Assembly: GCF_002797755.1 (NCBI RefSeq)
Contig: NZ_PGFI01000011.1
Span: 992,001-1,056,000, forward strand
Origin: Brevirhabdus pacifica
GTDB lineage: Bacteria > Pseudomonadota > Alphaproteobacteria > Rhodobacterales > Rhodobacteraceae
Direction of reading: 5' to 3'
Length of the DNA: 64,000 bases
The notes below the pieces were generated by a model. It was not told where the DNA came from, ran no database searches, and saw only the letters and a list, made by a program, of their open reading frames with translations. Within the stretch, counting starts at the first letter, position 1; each line of letters opens with the position of its first letter. Made by a program: the position numbers and the translations under genes. Below, piece after piece: positions 25,323-35,111 of the stretch.

Positions 25323-26705
25323 TCAGAGCATCAGGATGACGGCGAGGCCCAGGAAGACGAAGAAGCCGACCACGTCCGTCACCGTTGTCACGAAGGCGCC
25401 CGAGGCAAGCGCCGGGTCGATCCCCACCTTTTCCAGCGCCAGCGGCACCAGGATCCCGGCAAGGGCGGCCACCACCAGATTGACCACCATGGAGATGGCA
25501 ATCACCGCCCCCAGGATCGGCGTGTCGAACCACAGGATTGCGATCACCCCCATGATGAGGGCGAAGGCGGCCCCGTTCAGCAGGCCCGCCACCGCCTCGC
25601 GGGTCAGGACCCGCACGGCGTTCGATCCGGTCAGGTCGCGGGTCGCAAGCGCCCGCACCGCCACGGTCAGCGACTGGGTGCCGGCATTGCCGCCCATCGA
25701 GGCCACGATCGGCATCAGGACGGCAAGGGCCACCACCTGGGTCAGCGCGGCCTCGAACTGGGAGATGACCAGCGAGGCCAGGATCGCGGTCGCCAGGTTG
25801 ACGAACAACCAGGGGAAGCGTTGCCGCGCGATCTTCAGGGTGCGGTCCGACACCCGCTCATCGCCGACACCGGCGAGGCGCAGAAGGTCTTCCTCGGCCT
25901 CTTCGTCGAGGACCGCCATGGCGTCGTCGATGGTGATGACGCCGACCAGGCGGTCATCCTCGTCGACCACGGGGGCCGAGATCAGGTGATACTGGTTGAA
26001 GGCATAGGCCACGTCTTCCTCGGGCTGGGAGACGGGGATCGTGCGGAAGCTTTCCTCGACGATGTCGGACAGCGGCGCCGCGCGCGGCGATCCTAGAAGC
26101 TTGCCCAGGGTGACATAGCCGGTCGGGCGCATGCGCGGGTCGACCAGGATCACGTGGTAGAACTGTTCCGGCAGCTGGGTCTCGCGGCGCAGGAAGTCGA
26201 TGGTCTCGCCCACGGTCCAGTCCTCGGGGACGCGCACGACCTCGCGCTGCATCAGGCGGCCGGCCGATTCCTCGGGGTAGGAGAGCGACAGCTCGACCGC
26301 GACCCGGTCGGCGTCCGACAGCGAATCCAGGATCAGGTCCTGCTGGTCCTGTTCCAGGTCCTCGACCAGGTCGACCACATCGTCGCTGTCCAGCTCGCGG
26401 ACGGCCTCGGCGAGGATGCCGGGTTCGAGATACTCGATCACCTCCTCGCGCAGGCTCTCGTCCAACTCGGACAGGATCTCGCCGGCCATGGAGCCGGACC
26501 AGCGCGTCAGAAGCTGCCGCCGCTCGGTGCCGCTGACCTGTTCGAGAAGGTCGGCCACGTCGGCCGGGTGCAAGGGGTCGATCAGGGCGCGCAGGGCCGC
26601 GTCGTCATCCGACAGAAGCGCCTCGTGGATGGCATGGACGGTGGCCTTGTCCAGGGCATAGCCCGCGTCCTCGCGCTCCTCCAGATCGGGGCTTTCGTCG
26701 GTCAT
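25323..26705 (-). CDS. mgtE: Magnesium transporter MgtE
   Basis: A 460-residue Mg2+ channel. Order: acidic MgtE N-domain (residues ~25-130, HPADVADLLEQV, ELDSDDVVDLVEDL), two CBS domains (~135-255; MQREVVRVPEDWTVGE, APVVDEDDRLVGVITIDDA), connecting helix, and five C-terminal spans with PIVASMGGNAGTQSLTVAVRAL, the pore signature. The N and CBS domains sense cytosolic Mg2+ and gate the pore. First gene of a six-gene minus-strand run ending with the lipoprotein at 20592. Confidence 0.96.
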   Translation of the reverse strand: MTDESPDLEEREDAGYALDKATVHAIHEALLSDDDAALRALIDPLHPADVADLLEQVSGTERRQLLTRWSGSMAGEILSELDESLREEVIEYLEPGILAEAVRELDSDDVVDLVEDLEQDQQDLILDSLSDADRVAVELSLSYPEESAGRLMQREVVRVPEDWTVGETIDFLRRETQLPEQFYHVILVDPRMRPTGYVTLGKLLGSPRAAPLSDIVEESFRTIPVSQPEEDVAYAFNQYHLISAPVVDEDDRLVGVITIDDAMAVLDEEAEEDLLRLAGVGDERVSDRTLKIARQRFPWLFVNLATAILASLVISQFEAALTQVVALAVLMPIVASMGGNAGTQSLTVAVRALATRDLTGSNAVRVLTREAVAGLLNGAAFALIMGVIAILWFDTPILGAVIAISMVVNLVVAALAGILVPLALEKVGIDPALASGAFVTTVTDVVGFFVFLGLAVILML

Positions 26706-26824
26706 CCACCTGTCCTCCTGCCGTTTCGCGCCACCATAGACAACTCGCCTTACGGGCGACAGGGGCCACGGGCCGATTTACCTCGTCCGACGGGCAGCTT
26801 ACCCTGCGCGGCGGAGGATCGCCC

Positions 26825-28360
26825 ATGCGTCAGCACACCACCCCGTCAGCCGACCCCGGTCGGAACGCCGCCCCGGCGCCCGCGCCCGCCCGCGCCGCCA
26901 CCACGGAACCCGTTTCCGGGGCCGGGGCGGCGGGGGAAAGCCGCGCGAATTCGGGGGCCGGGCCGCTGCTGCTTCTTGGCCAGACGCTGGAATTCGACGC
27001 TGCGCCCGACCCGTGCCACCCCGAGCGGGCCGCGCGCCACCGCAGCGGGGGCGCGGTGCTGGTGCGCGAGGGCCGGATCGCCGACATCGGAGAGGCCGAC
27101 GCGCTTTGTACCCGCCACCCCGAGGCCGCCCGCGTCGACCATGGCAATGCGCTGATTTCGGCGGGCTTCGTCGATGCCCATGTCCATTACCCCCAGACCG
27201 GCATCATCGCGAGTTGGGGCAAGCGCCTACTGGACTGGTTGGAGCATTACACCTTCCCCGAGGAGATGCGCTTCGGCGACCCGGACCATGCCCGCCAGAT
27301 CGCCGGCCTCTACTTCGACCTGGTGCTGGCCGAGGGGACAACCTCGGTCGCAAGCTATTGCACCATCCATCCCGAAAGCGTGGACGCCTTCTTCGAAGCC
27401 GCGGCGGCACGGGGCATGCGGGTCTGGGCCGGCAAGACCTGCATGGATCAGAACGCCCCCGAGGGCCTGCGCGACACCCCCCGGAGCGCTTATGACGACA
27501 GCCGCGCCCTGGCCGACCGCTGGCACGGTCGCGGTCGGGCAAGCTATGTCATCACGCCGCGTTTCGCCCCTACCAGCAGCGCCGCGCAGATGGACGCGCT
27601 GGGCGCCCTCTGGGCCGAGCGGCCCGAATGCCTGATGCAGACGCATCTGAGCGAGCAGGCCGAAGAGCTGGACTGGGTCGCGCGGGTGCATCCCGGTGCG
27701 CGTGATTACCTCGACATCTACGAACGCCACGGCCTGCTGGGCGCGCGGGGGGTCTATGGCCATGCCATCCACCTGACCCCGCGCGAGGTCGACCGACTGG
27801 CCGAGGCGGGGGCCGGGCTGGTCCATTGCCCGACCTCCAATGCCTTCATCGGCTCGGGCCTTTTCCAGGCCGCGAGCCTGCGGCGGCGCGGCCTGCGCCT
27901 GGGGCTTGCCACCGATACCGGGGGCGGGTCGTCCTTTTCTATGCTCCGCACCATGGCCGCGGCCTACGAGATCAGTCAGCTTGCCGGCACCCCCCTGCAC
28001 CCGGCCGAGCTGTGGTGGATGGCGACCGGCGGCGCGGCAGAGGCGCTGCATTGCGAGGCCGTGGGCCACCTGCGTATCGGGGCGGAGGCCGACCTCGTGG
28101 TGCTGGATCTGGCTTCGACCCCGGCAATCGCCCAGCGGGCGGCGCGCGCCGACAATTTCTGGGAGGCGCTTTTCCCCACGATCATGATGGGCGACGACCG
28201 TGCGGTCCTGGAGACGCGGGTCGCCGGGGTGGTCGCCCGGCCCGCCGCCGGAAGGTTTGCCGAAGCGGTTTCCGGGGATGGGGCAGGGGCCCTGGCAGGG
28301 GTCGGGGCGGAACAGGACGTGGACGCAGATGCGTCTTTGCCGGCCCGGGGGGCTTGTTAA
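26825..28360 (+). CDS. guaD: Guanine deaminase
   Basis: A 511-residue amidohydrolase converting guanine to xanthine. Metal motifs: VDAHVHYPQTG with His119/His121, QTHLSEQAEELDW, GHAIHLTPRE and LATDTGGGSSFSMLRTM. The Asp in TDTGGG is the catalytic metal ligand. The first 47 residues are an Ala/Pro-rich, probably disordered extension, yet GGAGG sits properly before ATG 26825, so this start is supported. Divergent from mgtE. The following DMT exporter begins 31 bp after the stop, suggesting co-transcription and possibly export of a purine, by inference only. Confidence 0.93.
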   Translation: MRQHTTPSADPGRNAAPAPAPARAATTEPVSGAGAAGESRANSGAGPLLLLGQTLEFDAAPDPCHPERAARHRSGGAVLVREGRIADIGEADALCTRHPEAARVDHGNALISAGFVDAHVHYPQTGIIASWGKRLLDWLEHYTFPEEMRFGDPDHARQIAGLYFDLVLAEGTTSVASYCTIHPESVDAFFEAAAARGMRVWAGKTCMDQNAPEGLRDTPRSAYDDSRALADRWHGRGRASYVITPRFAPTSSAAQMDALGALWAERPECLMQTHLSEQAEELDWVARVHPGARDYLDIYERHGLLGARGVYGHAIHLTPREVDRLAEAGAGLVHCPTSNAFIGSGLFQAASLRRRGLRLGLATDTGGGSSFSMLRTMAAAYEISQLAGTPLHPAELWWMATGGAAEALHCEAVGHLRIGAEADLVVLDLASTPAIAQRAARADNFWEALFPTIMMGDDRAVLETRVAGVVARPAAGRFAEAVSGDGAGALAGVGAEQDVDADASLPARGAC

Positions 28361-28391
28361 CGCCGCGCGCGGGGGATCATCATGGCGCACC

Positions 28392-29519
28392 ATGAATGAA
28401 TTTGACCCACGGGATGGGGGCGATGCGCCCCAGGTTGACCAGGATGCCCATGTCACCGGCAACGGGCAGGGCGCGGCGCAACCCGACCCGGCCTATCCGC
28501 CATCGACCGGCGCCCTTCGGGCCGAAGGTGCCGCCCCCGTTGCCCAATCCGACGGCGCCCCCGCGCTGGGCAACCAGGCCCGGGCCCGGGACGATGCGAC
28601 CGCCCCGCCCGGGGCTGTGCCCGTGGACCGTTCCAACCCGCTGGCGGGCGCGTTGTGGATGATCCTCACGGGCATCCTCTTTGTCTGCGTGACGGCGGTG
28701 GTCAAATACGTCGGCAACACGGTTCCGGCGGCGGAATCGGCCTTTCTTCGCTATGCGCTGGGCTTGCTTCTGCTGCTGCCGGCGATCGGTCCGATGTTGC
28801 GGGCGCGGATCGGGCGGCGGGGGTTCGGGCTGTTCGCCCTGCGCGGCGCGGCGCACAGCATCGCGGTGATGCTGTGGTTCTTCGCCATGACGCAGATCTC
28901 CATCGCCGAGGTCACGGCGATGAACTACCTCTCGCCAGTCTACGTGACCCTGCTGGCGGCCCTGTTCCTGGGGGAGCGTCTGGCCATGCGCCGCATTCTG
29001 GCAATCGTCGTGGCCCTGGTCGGTGCCTTCGTCATCCTGCGCCCCGGCATCCGCACGGTCGAGGCGGGGCACATGGCGATGATGGCGGCGGCGGTGCTGT
29101 TTGCCTTTTCCTACCTCATCGCCAAGATCATGAGCGACCGGGTCGAGCCATTGGTCGTCGTCACCATGCTGTCGGTGGCGGTCACCATCGGGCTTGCGCC
29201 CTTCGCCTGGGCCGTCTGGGTGCCGCCCAGCCTCGAGGTGATCGGCGGCATGTTCCTGGTCGCCTGTTTCGCGACCGCCGGCCACCTGACCATGACGCTG
29301 GCCTTCCGGGCGGCGCCCCTGACCGTGACCCAGCCCCTGACGTTCCTTCAGCTCATCTGGGCCGCGATCCTTGGCGCCGTGGTCTTCGGCGAGGCCACGG
29401 ATTTCTGGGTGCTGACGGGAGGCGGGATGATCCTGGCGTCGGTCAGCTTCATAACCTGGCGGGAGGCCGTTCTGAAGCGCCGCCAGATCACCCCGGACCC
29501 GTTGCAGACCAAGGTCTGA
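28392..29519 (+). CDS. DMT/EamA-family transporter with long N-terminal extension
   Basis: A 375-residue EamA transporter; the ten-span core begins near residue 85 (NPLAGALWMILTGILFVCVTAVVKYVGN). Core motifs ITEVTAMNYLSPVYVTLLAALFLGERL-like segment and the C-terminal repeat LTVTQPLTFLQLIWAAILGAVVFGE are clear. The first 84 residues are polar and low-complexity. The start is doubtful: GTG 28617 or 28623 would remove the extension. A GGGGG-led ATG at 28382 opens a five-codon frame that overlaps ATG 28392. Substrate unknown; it follows guaD by 31 bp. Confidence 0.85.
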   Translation: MNEFDPRDGGDAPQVDQDAHVTGNGQGAAQPDPAYPPSTGALRAEGAAPVAQSDGAPALGNQARARDDATAPPGAVPVDRSNPLAGALWMILTGILFVCVTAVVKYVGNTVPAAESAFLRYALGLLLLLPAIGPMLRARIGRRGFGLFALRGAAHSIAVMLWFFAMTQISIAEVTAMNYLSPVYVTLLAALFLGERLAMRRILAIVVALVGAFVILRPGIRTVEAGHMAMMAAAVLFAFSYLIAKIMSDRVEPLVVVTMLSVAVTIGLAPFAWAVWVPPSLEVIGGMFLVACFATAGHLTMTLAFRAAPLTVTQPLTFLQLIWAAILGAVVFGEATDFWVLTGGGMILASVSFITWREAVLKRRQITPDPLQTKV

Positions 29520-29647
29520 GTGCGGCCCGCCCTGGGCTTAGAGGGCAGGTTACGCCGATAATGTAGCGAGGCAGGGGCAGTTGCAGGCCCGGTTCGGGGC
29601 GCGGCAAACCTTGCCCGCGCTCCTGCTGCACTTTTTTGCTGCATTTG

Positions 29648-29661
29648 TGTTAGCGCTAACA
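29648..29661. promoter_or_regulatory. LacI-family operator-like palindrome upstream of gap
   Basis: TGTTAGCGCTAACA is a perfect 14-bp palindrome with the central CG step typical of LacI/GalR operators. It lies 91 bp before the gap start, in the 233-bp spacer after the DMT gene. No LacI-family gene is present in the window. Confidence 0.7.
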
Positions 29662-29752
29662 TACAAGCTGGGGCCAAGACTCGCGACCACCTCGCCCGAG
29701 GTGGCCTTCCGGGGGCCGGGAACGGCCCGCGTCCAGACCACGGAGGTTTCCC

Positions 29753-30784
29753 ATGACCCTGAAAATCGCCATCAACGGATTTGGCCGGATCGGCCGCAAC
29801 GTGCTTCGCGCAGCGATCGAGAACAACGCACGCGACATCGAGGTCGTGGCCATCAACGATCTCGCCCCGCCCGAGACCCTGGCCCACCTGCTGAAATATG
29901 ACAGCGTCCACGGCCGTCTGCGGGCCGACGTGCGGGTGGAGGGGCACGATTTGCTGGTCGACGGCCGGCGGATCGCCCTGACCGCGATCCGCGATCCGCG
30001 CGAACTGCCGTGGCAGGGGGTGGACGTGGCGCTGGAATGCACGGGCCTTTTCACCGCCCGCGACAAGGCCGCCCAGCACCTTGAAAACGGATCGCGGCGG
30101 GTGCTGATTTCGGCCCCCGGCAAGGATGCGGACCGCACCGTGGTCTTCGGGGTCAACCACATGGACCTGACCACGCGCGATATCGTCGTCTCGAACGCCT
30201 CCTGCACGACCAACTGCCTGGCGCCCGTGGCGATGGTGCTGCACCGCGCCTTCGGCATCAGCACGGGCTACATGACCACGATCCACGCCTACACCGGCGA
30301 TCAACCCACCCATGACGCGGCCCATTCGGACCTCTACCGGGGTCGGGCGGCGGCGCTGTCGATGGTTCCGACCTCGACCGGGGCGGCGCGGGCGATCTCG
30401 CTGGTCCTGCCCGAGCTGGCGGGCCGGCTGGAAGGATCGGCCGTGCGTGTGCCGACGGCCAATGTCTCGATGGTGGATCTGTGCTTCATGCCGACCCGCG
30501 AGGCCGACCGCGACGCCGTGAACGAAGCCCTGCGCGACGCCGCCGCGGGGGAGCTGGCCGGCGTGCTGGGCTTTGAGGAGGAGCCGCTGGTCTCGGTCGA
30601 TTTCAACCACGATCCGCATTCCTCGACCGTGGCCGCGCCCCAGACGGCGGTGACCGAGGGCGGGATGATCCGGGTCGTCAGCTGGTATGACAACGAATGG
30701 GGATTCTCGTGCCGCATGCTCGACACCGCCCGGCGGATGGGGGCGTTGCTGGGCGTGGCGGACCGGTTGCCGAAGGTAGACTGA
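29753..30784 (+). CDS. gap: Glyceraldehyde-3-phosphate dehydrogenase, type I
   Basis: A 343-residue GAPDH. Rossmann motif INGFGRIGR (7-15), Asp36 in AINDL favouring NAD+, active-site SNASCTTNC with Cys151, THAYTGDQ-type segment and the C-terminal WYDNEWGFSCRM. Acts in glycolysis/gluconeogenesis or the lower Entner-Doudoroff route. GGAGG precedes the ATG. Standing alone rather than with pgk or tkt, and with a LacI-type palindrome upstream, it may be a sugar-regulated copy; other gap genes cannot be excluded elsewhere. Confidence 0.95.
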   Translation: MTLKIAINGFGRIGRNVLRAAIENNARDIEVVAINDLAPPETLAHLLKYDSVHGRLRADVRVEGHDLLVDGRRIALTAIRDPRELPWQGVDVALECTGLFTARDKAAQHLENGSRRVLISAPGKDADRTVVFGVNHMDLTTRDIVVSNASCTTNCLAPVAMVLHRAFGISTGYMTTIHAYTGDQPTHDAAHSDLYRGRAAALSMVPTSTGAARAISLVLPELAGRLEGSAVRVPTANVSMVDLCFMPTREADRDAVNEALRDAAAGELAGVLGFEEEPLVSVDFNHDPHSSTVAAPQTAVTEGGMIRVVSWYDNEWGFSCRMLDTARRMGALLGVADRLPKVD

Positions 30785-30905
30785 ACGGACGGGCCTTGCG
30801 GTAACAGCCGGTTTCGGCGGGCATTTTCGGCCGCGCTCTGCGGCCGTTCCCCTTCTCCGGGTCCTCGCCGGGGCGGTCAAAACCCGCCGCCCTGCCCAAC
30901 CCTGC

Positions 30906-30933
30906 TTGATCTTCTCGACGTTATCGATAGAAA
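30906..30933 (+). promoter_or_regulatory. Candidate promoter of the bio operon
   Basis: TTGATC (30906-30911) and TAGAAA (30928-30933) are separated by 16 bp. A BioR-type box overlaps the spacer and the first bases of the -10, the geometry expected for repression. Confidence 0.5.
30921..30930. promoter_or_regulatory. BioR-type box 1
   Basis: TTATCGATAG matches the BioR consensus TTATMKATAA (M = A/C, K = G/T) at 9 of 10 positions and overlaps the putative -10. Confidence 0.7.
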
Positions 30934-30961
30934 TTCAGATAACAGGGATAAACAAGCAGGA

Positions 30962-30971
30962 TTATCGATAA
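30962..30971. promoter_or_regulatory. BioR-type box 2
   Basis: TTATCGATAA is a full match to the BioR consensus TTATMKATAA. It ends one base before the bioB ATG, in the place where a Shine-Dalgarno sequence would normally be; the nearest purine-rich AGGA is about 13 bp upstream. Confidence 0.75.
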
Positions 30972-30972
30972 A

Positions 30973-32013
30973 ATGAGAGATGCCGCCGAAAGATGGTCGC
31001 GGGATGAGGCCCAGGCCCTCCACGACCTTCCGCTCTTCGACCTGCTTTATCGGGCCCAGACCATCCACCGGGAGCATTTCGATCCCAATGAGATCCAGAC
31101 CTCGACCCTGCTGTCGATCAAGACCGGTGGCTGCGCCGAGGATTGCGCCTATTGCTCGCAATCGGCGCGCAACGGCTCCAAGCTGCCCGCCGCCAAGCTG
31201 ATCGAGGTCGAGCGTGTGCTGGCCGAGGCGCGCCGCGCCCGCGACAGCGGCGCCACCCGTTTCTGCATGGGCGCCGCCTGGCGCGAACCCAAGGCGCGCG
31301 ACATGCCGGCGCTGGTCGCAATGGTCGAGGGCGTGCGCGAGATGGGAATGGAAACCTGCATGACCCTGGGCATGCTGGACGACACCCAGGTGGCCCAGCT
31401 GCGCGAGGCGGGGCTTGATTACTACAACCACAACATCGACACGTCCGAGCGGTATTACCCCGAGGTCATCACCACCCGGACATTCGCCGACCGGCTCGAC
31501 ACGCTGAGCCGCGTCCGCGAGGCGGGGATCAAGGTCTGTTCGGGCGGGATCCTCGGAATGGGGGAGACCGGCGGCGACCGGATCGACATGCTGCTGACCC
31601 TGGCCAACCTGCCCGAGCCGCCCGAGTCGGTGCCCATCAACATGCTGATGCCACAGCCCGACACACCGCTGGCCGCGGCAGAGCCGGTCGATCCCATCGC
31701 CTTCGTGCGGCTGATCGCGCTGGCGCGGATCCTGATGCCGCGCGCCTATGTGCGGATTTCGGCCGGGCGGACAGACATGAGCGACGAGACCCAGGCGCTG
31801 TGCTTCATGGCGGGCGCCAACTCCATCTTCTCGGGGGATCGCCTGCTGACCGCCGACAACCCCGAGGAATCGCGCGACGCGGCCCTTTTCGCCAAGCTGG
31901 GTCTGAGGGTGCAGGCCGCGCCCGTCCCCGAGGGGCGGGGCGCGCCCGAAGCCGAAGCTTCAGCCGAGGAGAAGGTCACGCCCGCCTGCTGCGGTGACAG
32001 GGCCCCGGCATGA
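30973..32013 (+). CDS. bioB: Biotin synthase
   Basis: A 346-residue radical-SAM enzyme inserting sulfur into dethiobiotin. Cluster motif [12 protein letters not shown] with Cys54, Cys58 and Cys61. Other family blocks: [39 protein letters not shown] and [12 protein letters not shown] (the Arg is a ligand-side residue for the [2Fe-2S] cluster). The C-terminal 30 residues are a variable tail. First gene of bioBFDA; the bioF ATG overlaps the bioB stop. Controlled presumably by BioR through the two boxes just upstream. Confidence 0.97.
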   Translation: MRDAAERWSRDEAQALHDLPLFDLLYRAQTIHREHFDPNEIQTSTLLSIKTGGCAEDCAYCSQSARNGSKLPAAKLIEVERVLAEARRARDSGATRFCMGAAWREPKARDMPALVAMVEGVREMGMETCMTLGMLDDTQVAQLREAGLDYYNHNIDTSERYYPEVITTRTFADRLDTLSRVREAGIKVCSGGILGMGETGGDRIDMLLTLANLPEPPESVPINMLMPQPDTPLAAAEPVDPIAFVRLIALARILMPRAYVRISAGRTDMSDETQALCFMAGANSIFSGDRLLTADNPEESRDAALFAKLGLRVQAAPVPEGRGAPEAEASAEEKVTPACCGDRAPA

Positions 32014-33164
32014 GGGCCGCGGCCCGCATGGAAGAGATGCTGAGCGGGCTGGAACAACGCCACCGCCGGCGCCGTCTTGCCCCCCGGGCGGGCCATGACT
32101 TTGCCTCCAACGACTACCTGGGGCTGGCGGGATCGGACCTGCTGCGCGAGGCGGCGGCCGAGGCGCTTGCCCGGGGCGTGCCGCTGGGCTCGGGCGGCTC
32201 GCGCCTCTTGCGGGGCAACCACGAGGAGCACGAGGCGCTGGAGCGTGAGGCCGCCGCCTTCTTCGGGGCCGAGGCCGCGCTGTTCTTCGGTGGCGGCTTC
32301 CAGGCCAACGTGGCGATCTTCACGGCATTGCCTGGCGCGGGGGACCTGGTCCTGCACGACGCGCTGATCCACGCCAGCGTGCATGACGGCATGCGCCTGG
32401 GCCGGGCTACGGTGCGCGCCTTCCGCCATGACGATGCCGCCGACGCCGAACGTCAGATCAGCGAATGGCGTGCGGCCGGGGGTGACGGGCAGGTGTGGAT
32501 CGCCGTCGAAAGCCTGTATTCGATGGACGGGGATCTCGCCGATCTGGATGCCTTCGCCGCCCTGGCCCGGGCGGAGGATGCGGTGCTGGTGGTGGACGAG
32601 GCCCACGCGACGGGCGTGTTCGGCCCGGGCGGCGCGGGCCTGGCCCACGGGCTCGACGCACAGGTTCTCAGCCTGCACACCTGCGGCAAGGGGCTGGGGG
32701 TGTCTGGCGGGCTGGTCTGTGGGAGCCGTTCGATCATCGAGATGCTGGTCAACCGTGGCCGCCCCTTCATCTTCGCCACCGCCCCGTCGCCTTTCGACGC
32801 GGCACTGGTCCGCGCCTCGCTTGCCGCCCTTCGCACCTGCCCCGAGTTGGTGGCGCAGGCCCGCGCGCGCATGGCCCATGCCCATGCCGAGGCGGCCCGC
32901 TGCGGCATGCCCGGTCCCTTCCACAGCCAGATCATCCCCGTGATCCTCGGCTCCGAGGCGCGGGCCCTGGCCTCGGCCGCCGCGCTTCAGGCACAGGGGT
33001 TCGACGTGCGCGCCATCCGCCCGCCCACCGTGCCCGAAGGCACCTCGCGCCTGCGGGTGTCGATCACCGGCAACGTCGATCCGGCGGCGATCACCGCCGT
33101 TTTCGAGGCAATCGCCCACGAGCTTCGCGCCTGCGAGGGCGCATCCAAGCCGGTGCCGGCATGA
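32010..33164 (+). CDS. bioF: 8-amino-7-oxononanoate synthase
   Basis: A 384-residue PLP enzyme condensing pimeloyl-ACP/CoA with alanine. The glycine-rich [19 protein letters not shown] (60-78), [15 protein letters not shown] (194-208) and the Schiff-base Lys227 in [13 protein letters not shown] are visible. Start ATGA overlaps bioB, and its own stop overlaps bioD (ATGA). Confidence 0.95.
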   Translation: MRAAARMEEMLSGLEQRHRRRRLAPRAGHDFASNDYLGLAGSDLLREAAAEALARGVPLGSGGSRLLRGNHEEHEALEREAAAFFGAEAALFFGGGFQANVAIFTALPGAGDLVLHDALIHASVHDGMRLGRATVRAFRHDDAADAERQISEWRAAGGDGQVWIAVESLYSMDGDLADLDAFAALARAEDAVLVVDEAHATGVFGPGGAGLAHGLDAQVLSLHTCGKGLGVSGGLVCGSRSIIEMLVNRGRPFIFATAPSPFDAALVRASLAALRTCPELVAQARARMAHAHAEAARCGMPGPFHSQIIPVILGSEARALASAAALQAQGFDVRAIRPPTVPEGTSRLRVSITGNVDPAAITAVFEAIAHELRACEGASKPVPA

Positions 33165-33802
33165 GCCTGCACGAGGCAGAGCCGAACGCGATCGTCGTCA
33201 CGGGCACCGACACCGGCATCGGCAAGACCGTCTTTTCCGCCGGCCTCTGCGCGGCCCTTGGCGCGCGCTACTGGAAACCCGTCCAGGCCGGGCTGGACGG
33301 GGCCACCGATGCCCAGGTCGTGGCCGACCTTTCGGGCTGCCCGGTGCTGCCCGAGGCTTATCGGTTGGAAATGCCGGCATCGCCCCACCTGGCGGCCGAG
33401 GACATGGGGATCGAGATCGATCCCGACCGCCTGTCGCTTCCCCGGGGGGGCGGGCCGCTGGTGGTCGAAGGGGCGGGCGGTGTCATGGTGCCGCTGACTC
33501 GGCGCTTCAGCTACCTGGACCTCTTCGCCCGCTGGGGCGCGCCCGTGGTGCTGGTCGCACGCACCAGCCTTGGCACCATCAACCACACCGCCCTGTCGCT
33601 GGCCGCCCTGCGCGGCGCGGGCTGCCGGGTGGCGGGCGTGGCCTTCGTGGGCGCGCCCGAGCCCGCGGTCGAGCAAAGCATCGTCGAGATCTGCGGCGTG
33701 CGCCGACTGGGCCGGTTGGACCATCTGCCGGCCCTCTCGCGGGGGGCGCTGGCGCGGGCCTTCGAGGGGTTCGATCTGGACGTGCTTCGGGGCCCGGCAT
33801 GA
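33161..33802 (+). CDS. bioD: Dethiobiotin synthetase
   Basis: A 213-residue P-loop enzyme closing the ureido ring of dethiobiotin with CO2 and ATP. P-loop GTDTGIGKT at 15-23, YWKPVQAGLDG (37-47) and VVEGAGGVMVPL around residue 105 are all typical. ATGA overlaps on both sides tie it to bioF and bioA. The TDAQVV segment after KPVQAG matches the substrate-binding loop. Confidence 0.95.
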   Translation: MSLHEAEPNAIVVTGTDTGIGKTVFSAGLCAALGARYWKPVQAGLDGATDAQVVADLSGCPVLPEAYRLEMPASPHLAAEDMGIEIDPDRLSLPRGGGPLVVEGAGGVMVPLTRRFSYLDLFARWGAPVVLVARTSLGTINHTALSLAALRGAGCRVAGVAFVGAPEPAVEQSIVEICGVRRLGRLDHLPALSRGALARAFEGFDLDVLRGPA

Positions 33803-35085
33803 CGCCGCTGGAATTCGACGCCCGCCACCTGTGGCACCCCTATACCGATGTGGCCGATCCCGGACCCATGCACCTGATTACCGGCGCCGAGGGGGTCTGG
33901 CTGACGTGCGCGGACGGAACCCGGATGATCGACGCCATGTCCTCGTGGTGGTGCGCGATCCACGGTCACCGCCATCCCGCGATCACTGGCGCCATGCACG
34001 ACCAGATCGACCGTCTGCCCCACGTCATGTTCGGCGGGCTGACCCACGAGCCCGCGATTGCCCTGGGCCGCCGGCTGGTGGCGATGCTGCCACGAGGGTT
34101 GGACCGGATCTTCTATTGCGACAGCGGCTCGGTCTCGGTCGAGGTGGCGCTGAAGATGGCGGTGCAGTACCAGGTCGCCGCCGGGCGGCCCGGGCGGGTC
34201 GAGTTCGCCACCATTCGCGGCGGCTACCACGGCGACACCTGGAAGGCGATGAGCGTCTGCGACCCGGTGAACGGGATGCACGGGCTGTTCCAGGGCGCCC
34301 TTTCGGTTCAGCATTTCCTGCCGCAACCGCCGGTCGTTCTGGGCGCCGAATGGCCCGAGGACCCCGAGCTGGCGGGCATCGCCCCGCTGGCGCGGCTTTT
34401 GGACGAGGCGGGCGACCGCATCGCTGCCCTGATCCTCGAGCCGGTGGTCCAGGGGGCGGGGGGCATGCGTTTCTACCACCCCGAATGGCTGCGGCGGGCG
34501 CGCGCCCTTTGCGATGCCCACGACATCCTGCTGATCTTCGACGAGATCGCGACCGGCTTCGGCCGCACGGGCGAGATGTTCGCGATGGACCTGGCCGGGG
34601 TCGTTCCCGACATCCTGTGCCTGGGCAAGGGTCTGACGGGTGGGCATATCTCCTTCGCGGCCACGGTGGCGGGCGACCGGGTCGCGACCCGGATCGGCGA
34701 CAGCCCGGCGGGGGTGCTGATGCACGGGCCGACCTACATGGGCAATCCGCTGGCCTGTTCGGCGGCGATTGCCAGCCTGGAGCTGCTGGCGGAAGGCACG
34801 TGGCGCAGGAACGTCGCCGCCATCGCCCGCCAGATGCACAAGGAACTGGCCCCCGCCGCGGCCCTTCCCGGGGTCGCCGACGTGCGGGTGCTGGGCGCGA
34901 TCGGGGTGATCGAGATGAAGGCGCCCGTCGATCCGCGCGTGGCCCACGGCCGCGCCCCGGGCTCCGGCGTCTGGCTGCGGCCCTTCGGGCGCAACATCTA
35001 CTGCATGCCGCCTTACGTGATTACTTCCGAAGATCTGAGCCGCGTCACCGGGGCGATGGTGGCGCTGGCAAGCAATCCGGGCTGA
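33799..35085 (+). CDS. bioA: Adenosylmethionine-8-amino-7-oxononanoate aminotransferase
   Basis: A 428-residue class-III aminotransferase giving 7,8-diaminopelargonate, using SAM as amino donor. N-terminal LWHPYTDV, the CDSGSVSVEVALKMAVQY cofactor segment, IFDEIATGFGRTG (247-259) and the PLP Lys277 in LCLGKGLTGG, plus GPTYMGNPLACSAA. It ends 26 bp from the convergent bioR-like gene. No bioC/H/G/Z pimeloyl genes are in the window. Confidence 0.95.
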   Translation: MTPLEFDARHLWHPYTDVADPGPMHLITGAEGVWLTCADGTRMIDAMSSWWCAIHGHRHPAITGAMHDQIDRLPHVMFGGLTHEPAIALGRRLVAMLPRGLDRIFYCDSGSVSVEVALKMAVQYQVAAGRPGRVEFATIRGGYHGDTWKAMSVCDPVNGMHGLFQGALSVQHFLPQPPVVLGAEWPEDPELAGIAPLARLLDEAGDRIAALILEPVVQGAGGMRFYHPEWLRRARALCDAHDILLIFDEIATGFGRTGEMFAMDLAGVVPDILCLGKGLTGGHISFAATVAGDRVATRIGDSPAGVLMHGPTYMGNPLACSAAIASLELLAEGTWRRNVAAIARQMHKELAPAAALPGVADVRVLGAIGVIEMKAPVDPRVAHGRAPGSGVWLRPFGRNIYCMPPYVITSEDLSRVTGAMVALASNPG

Positions 35086-35111
35086 GCCGTCGCGAGGGGG
35101 CGGAACGCGCT

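Noticed and set aside
26706-26824. Magnesium riboswitch (M-box/ykoK) upstream of mgtE
   Set aside because: The leader is about 119 bp, shared with the divergent guaD, and shows none of the conserved M-box segments.
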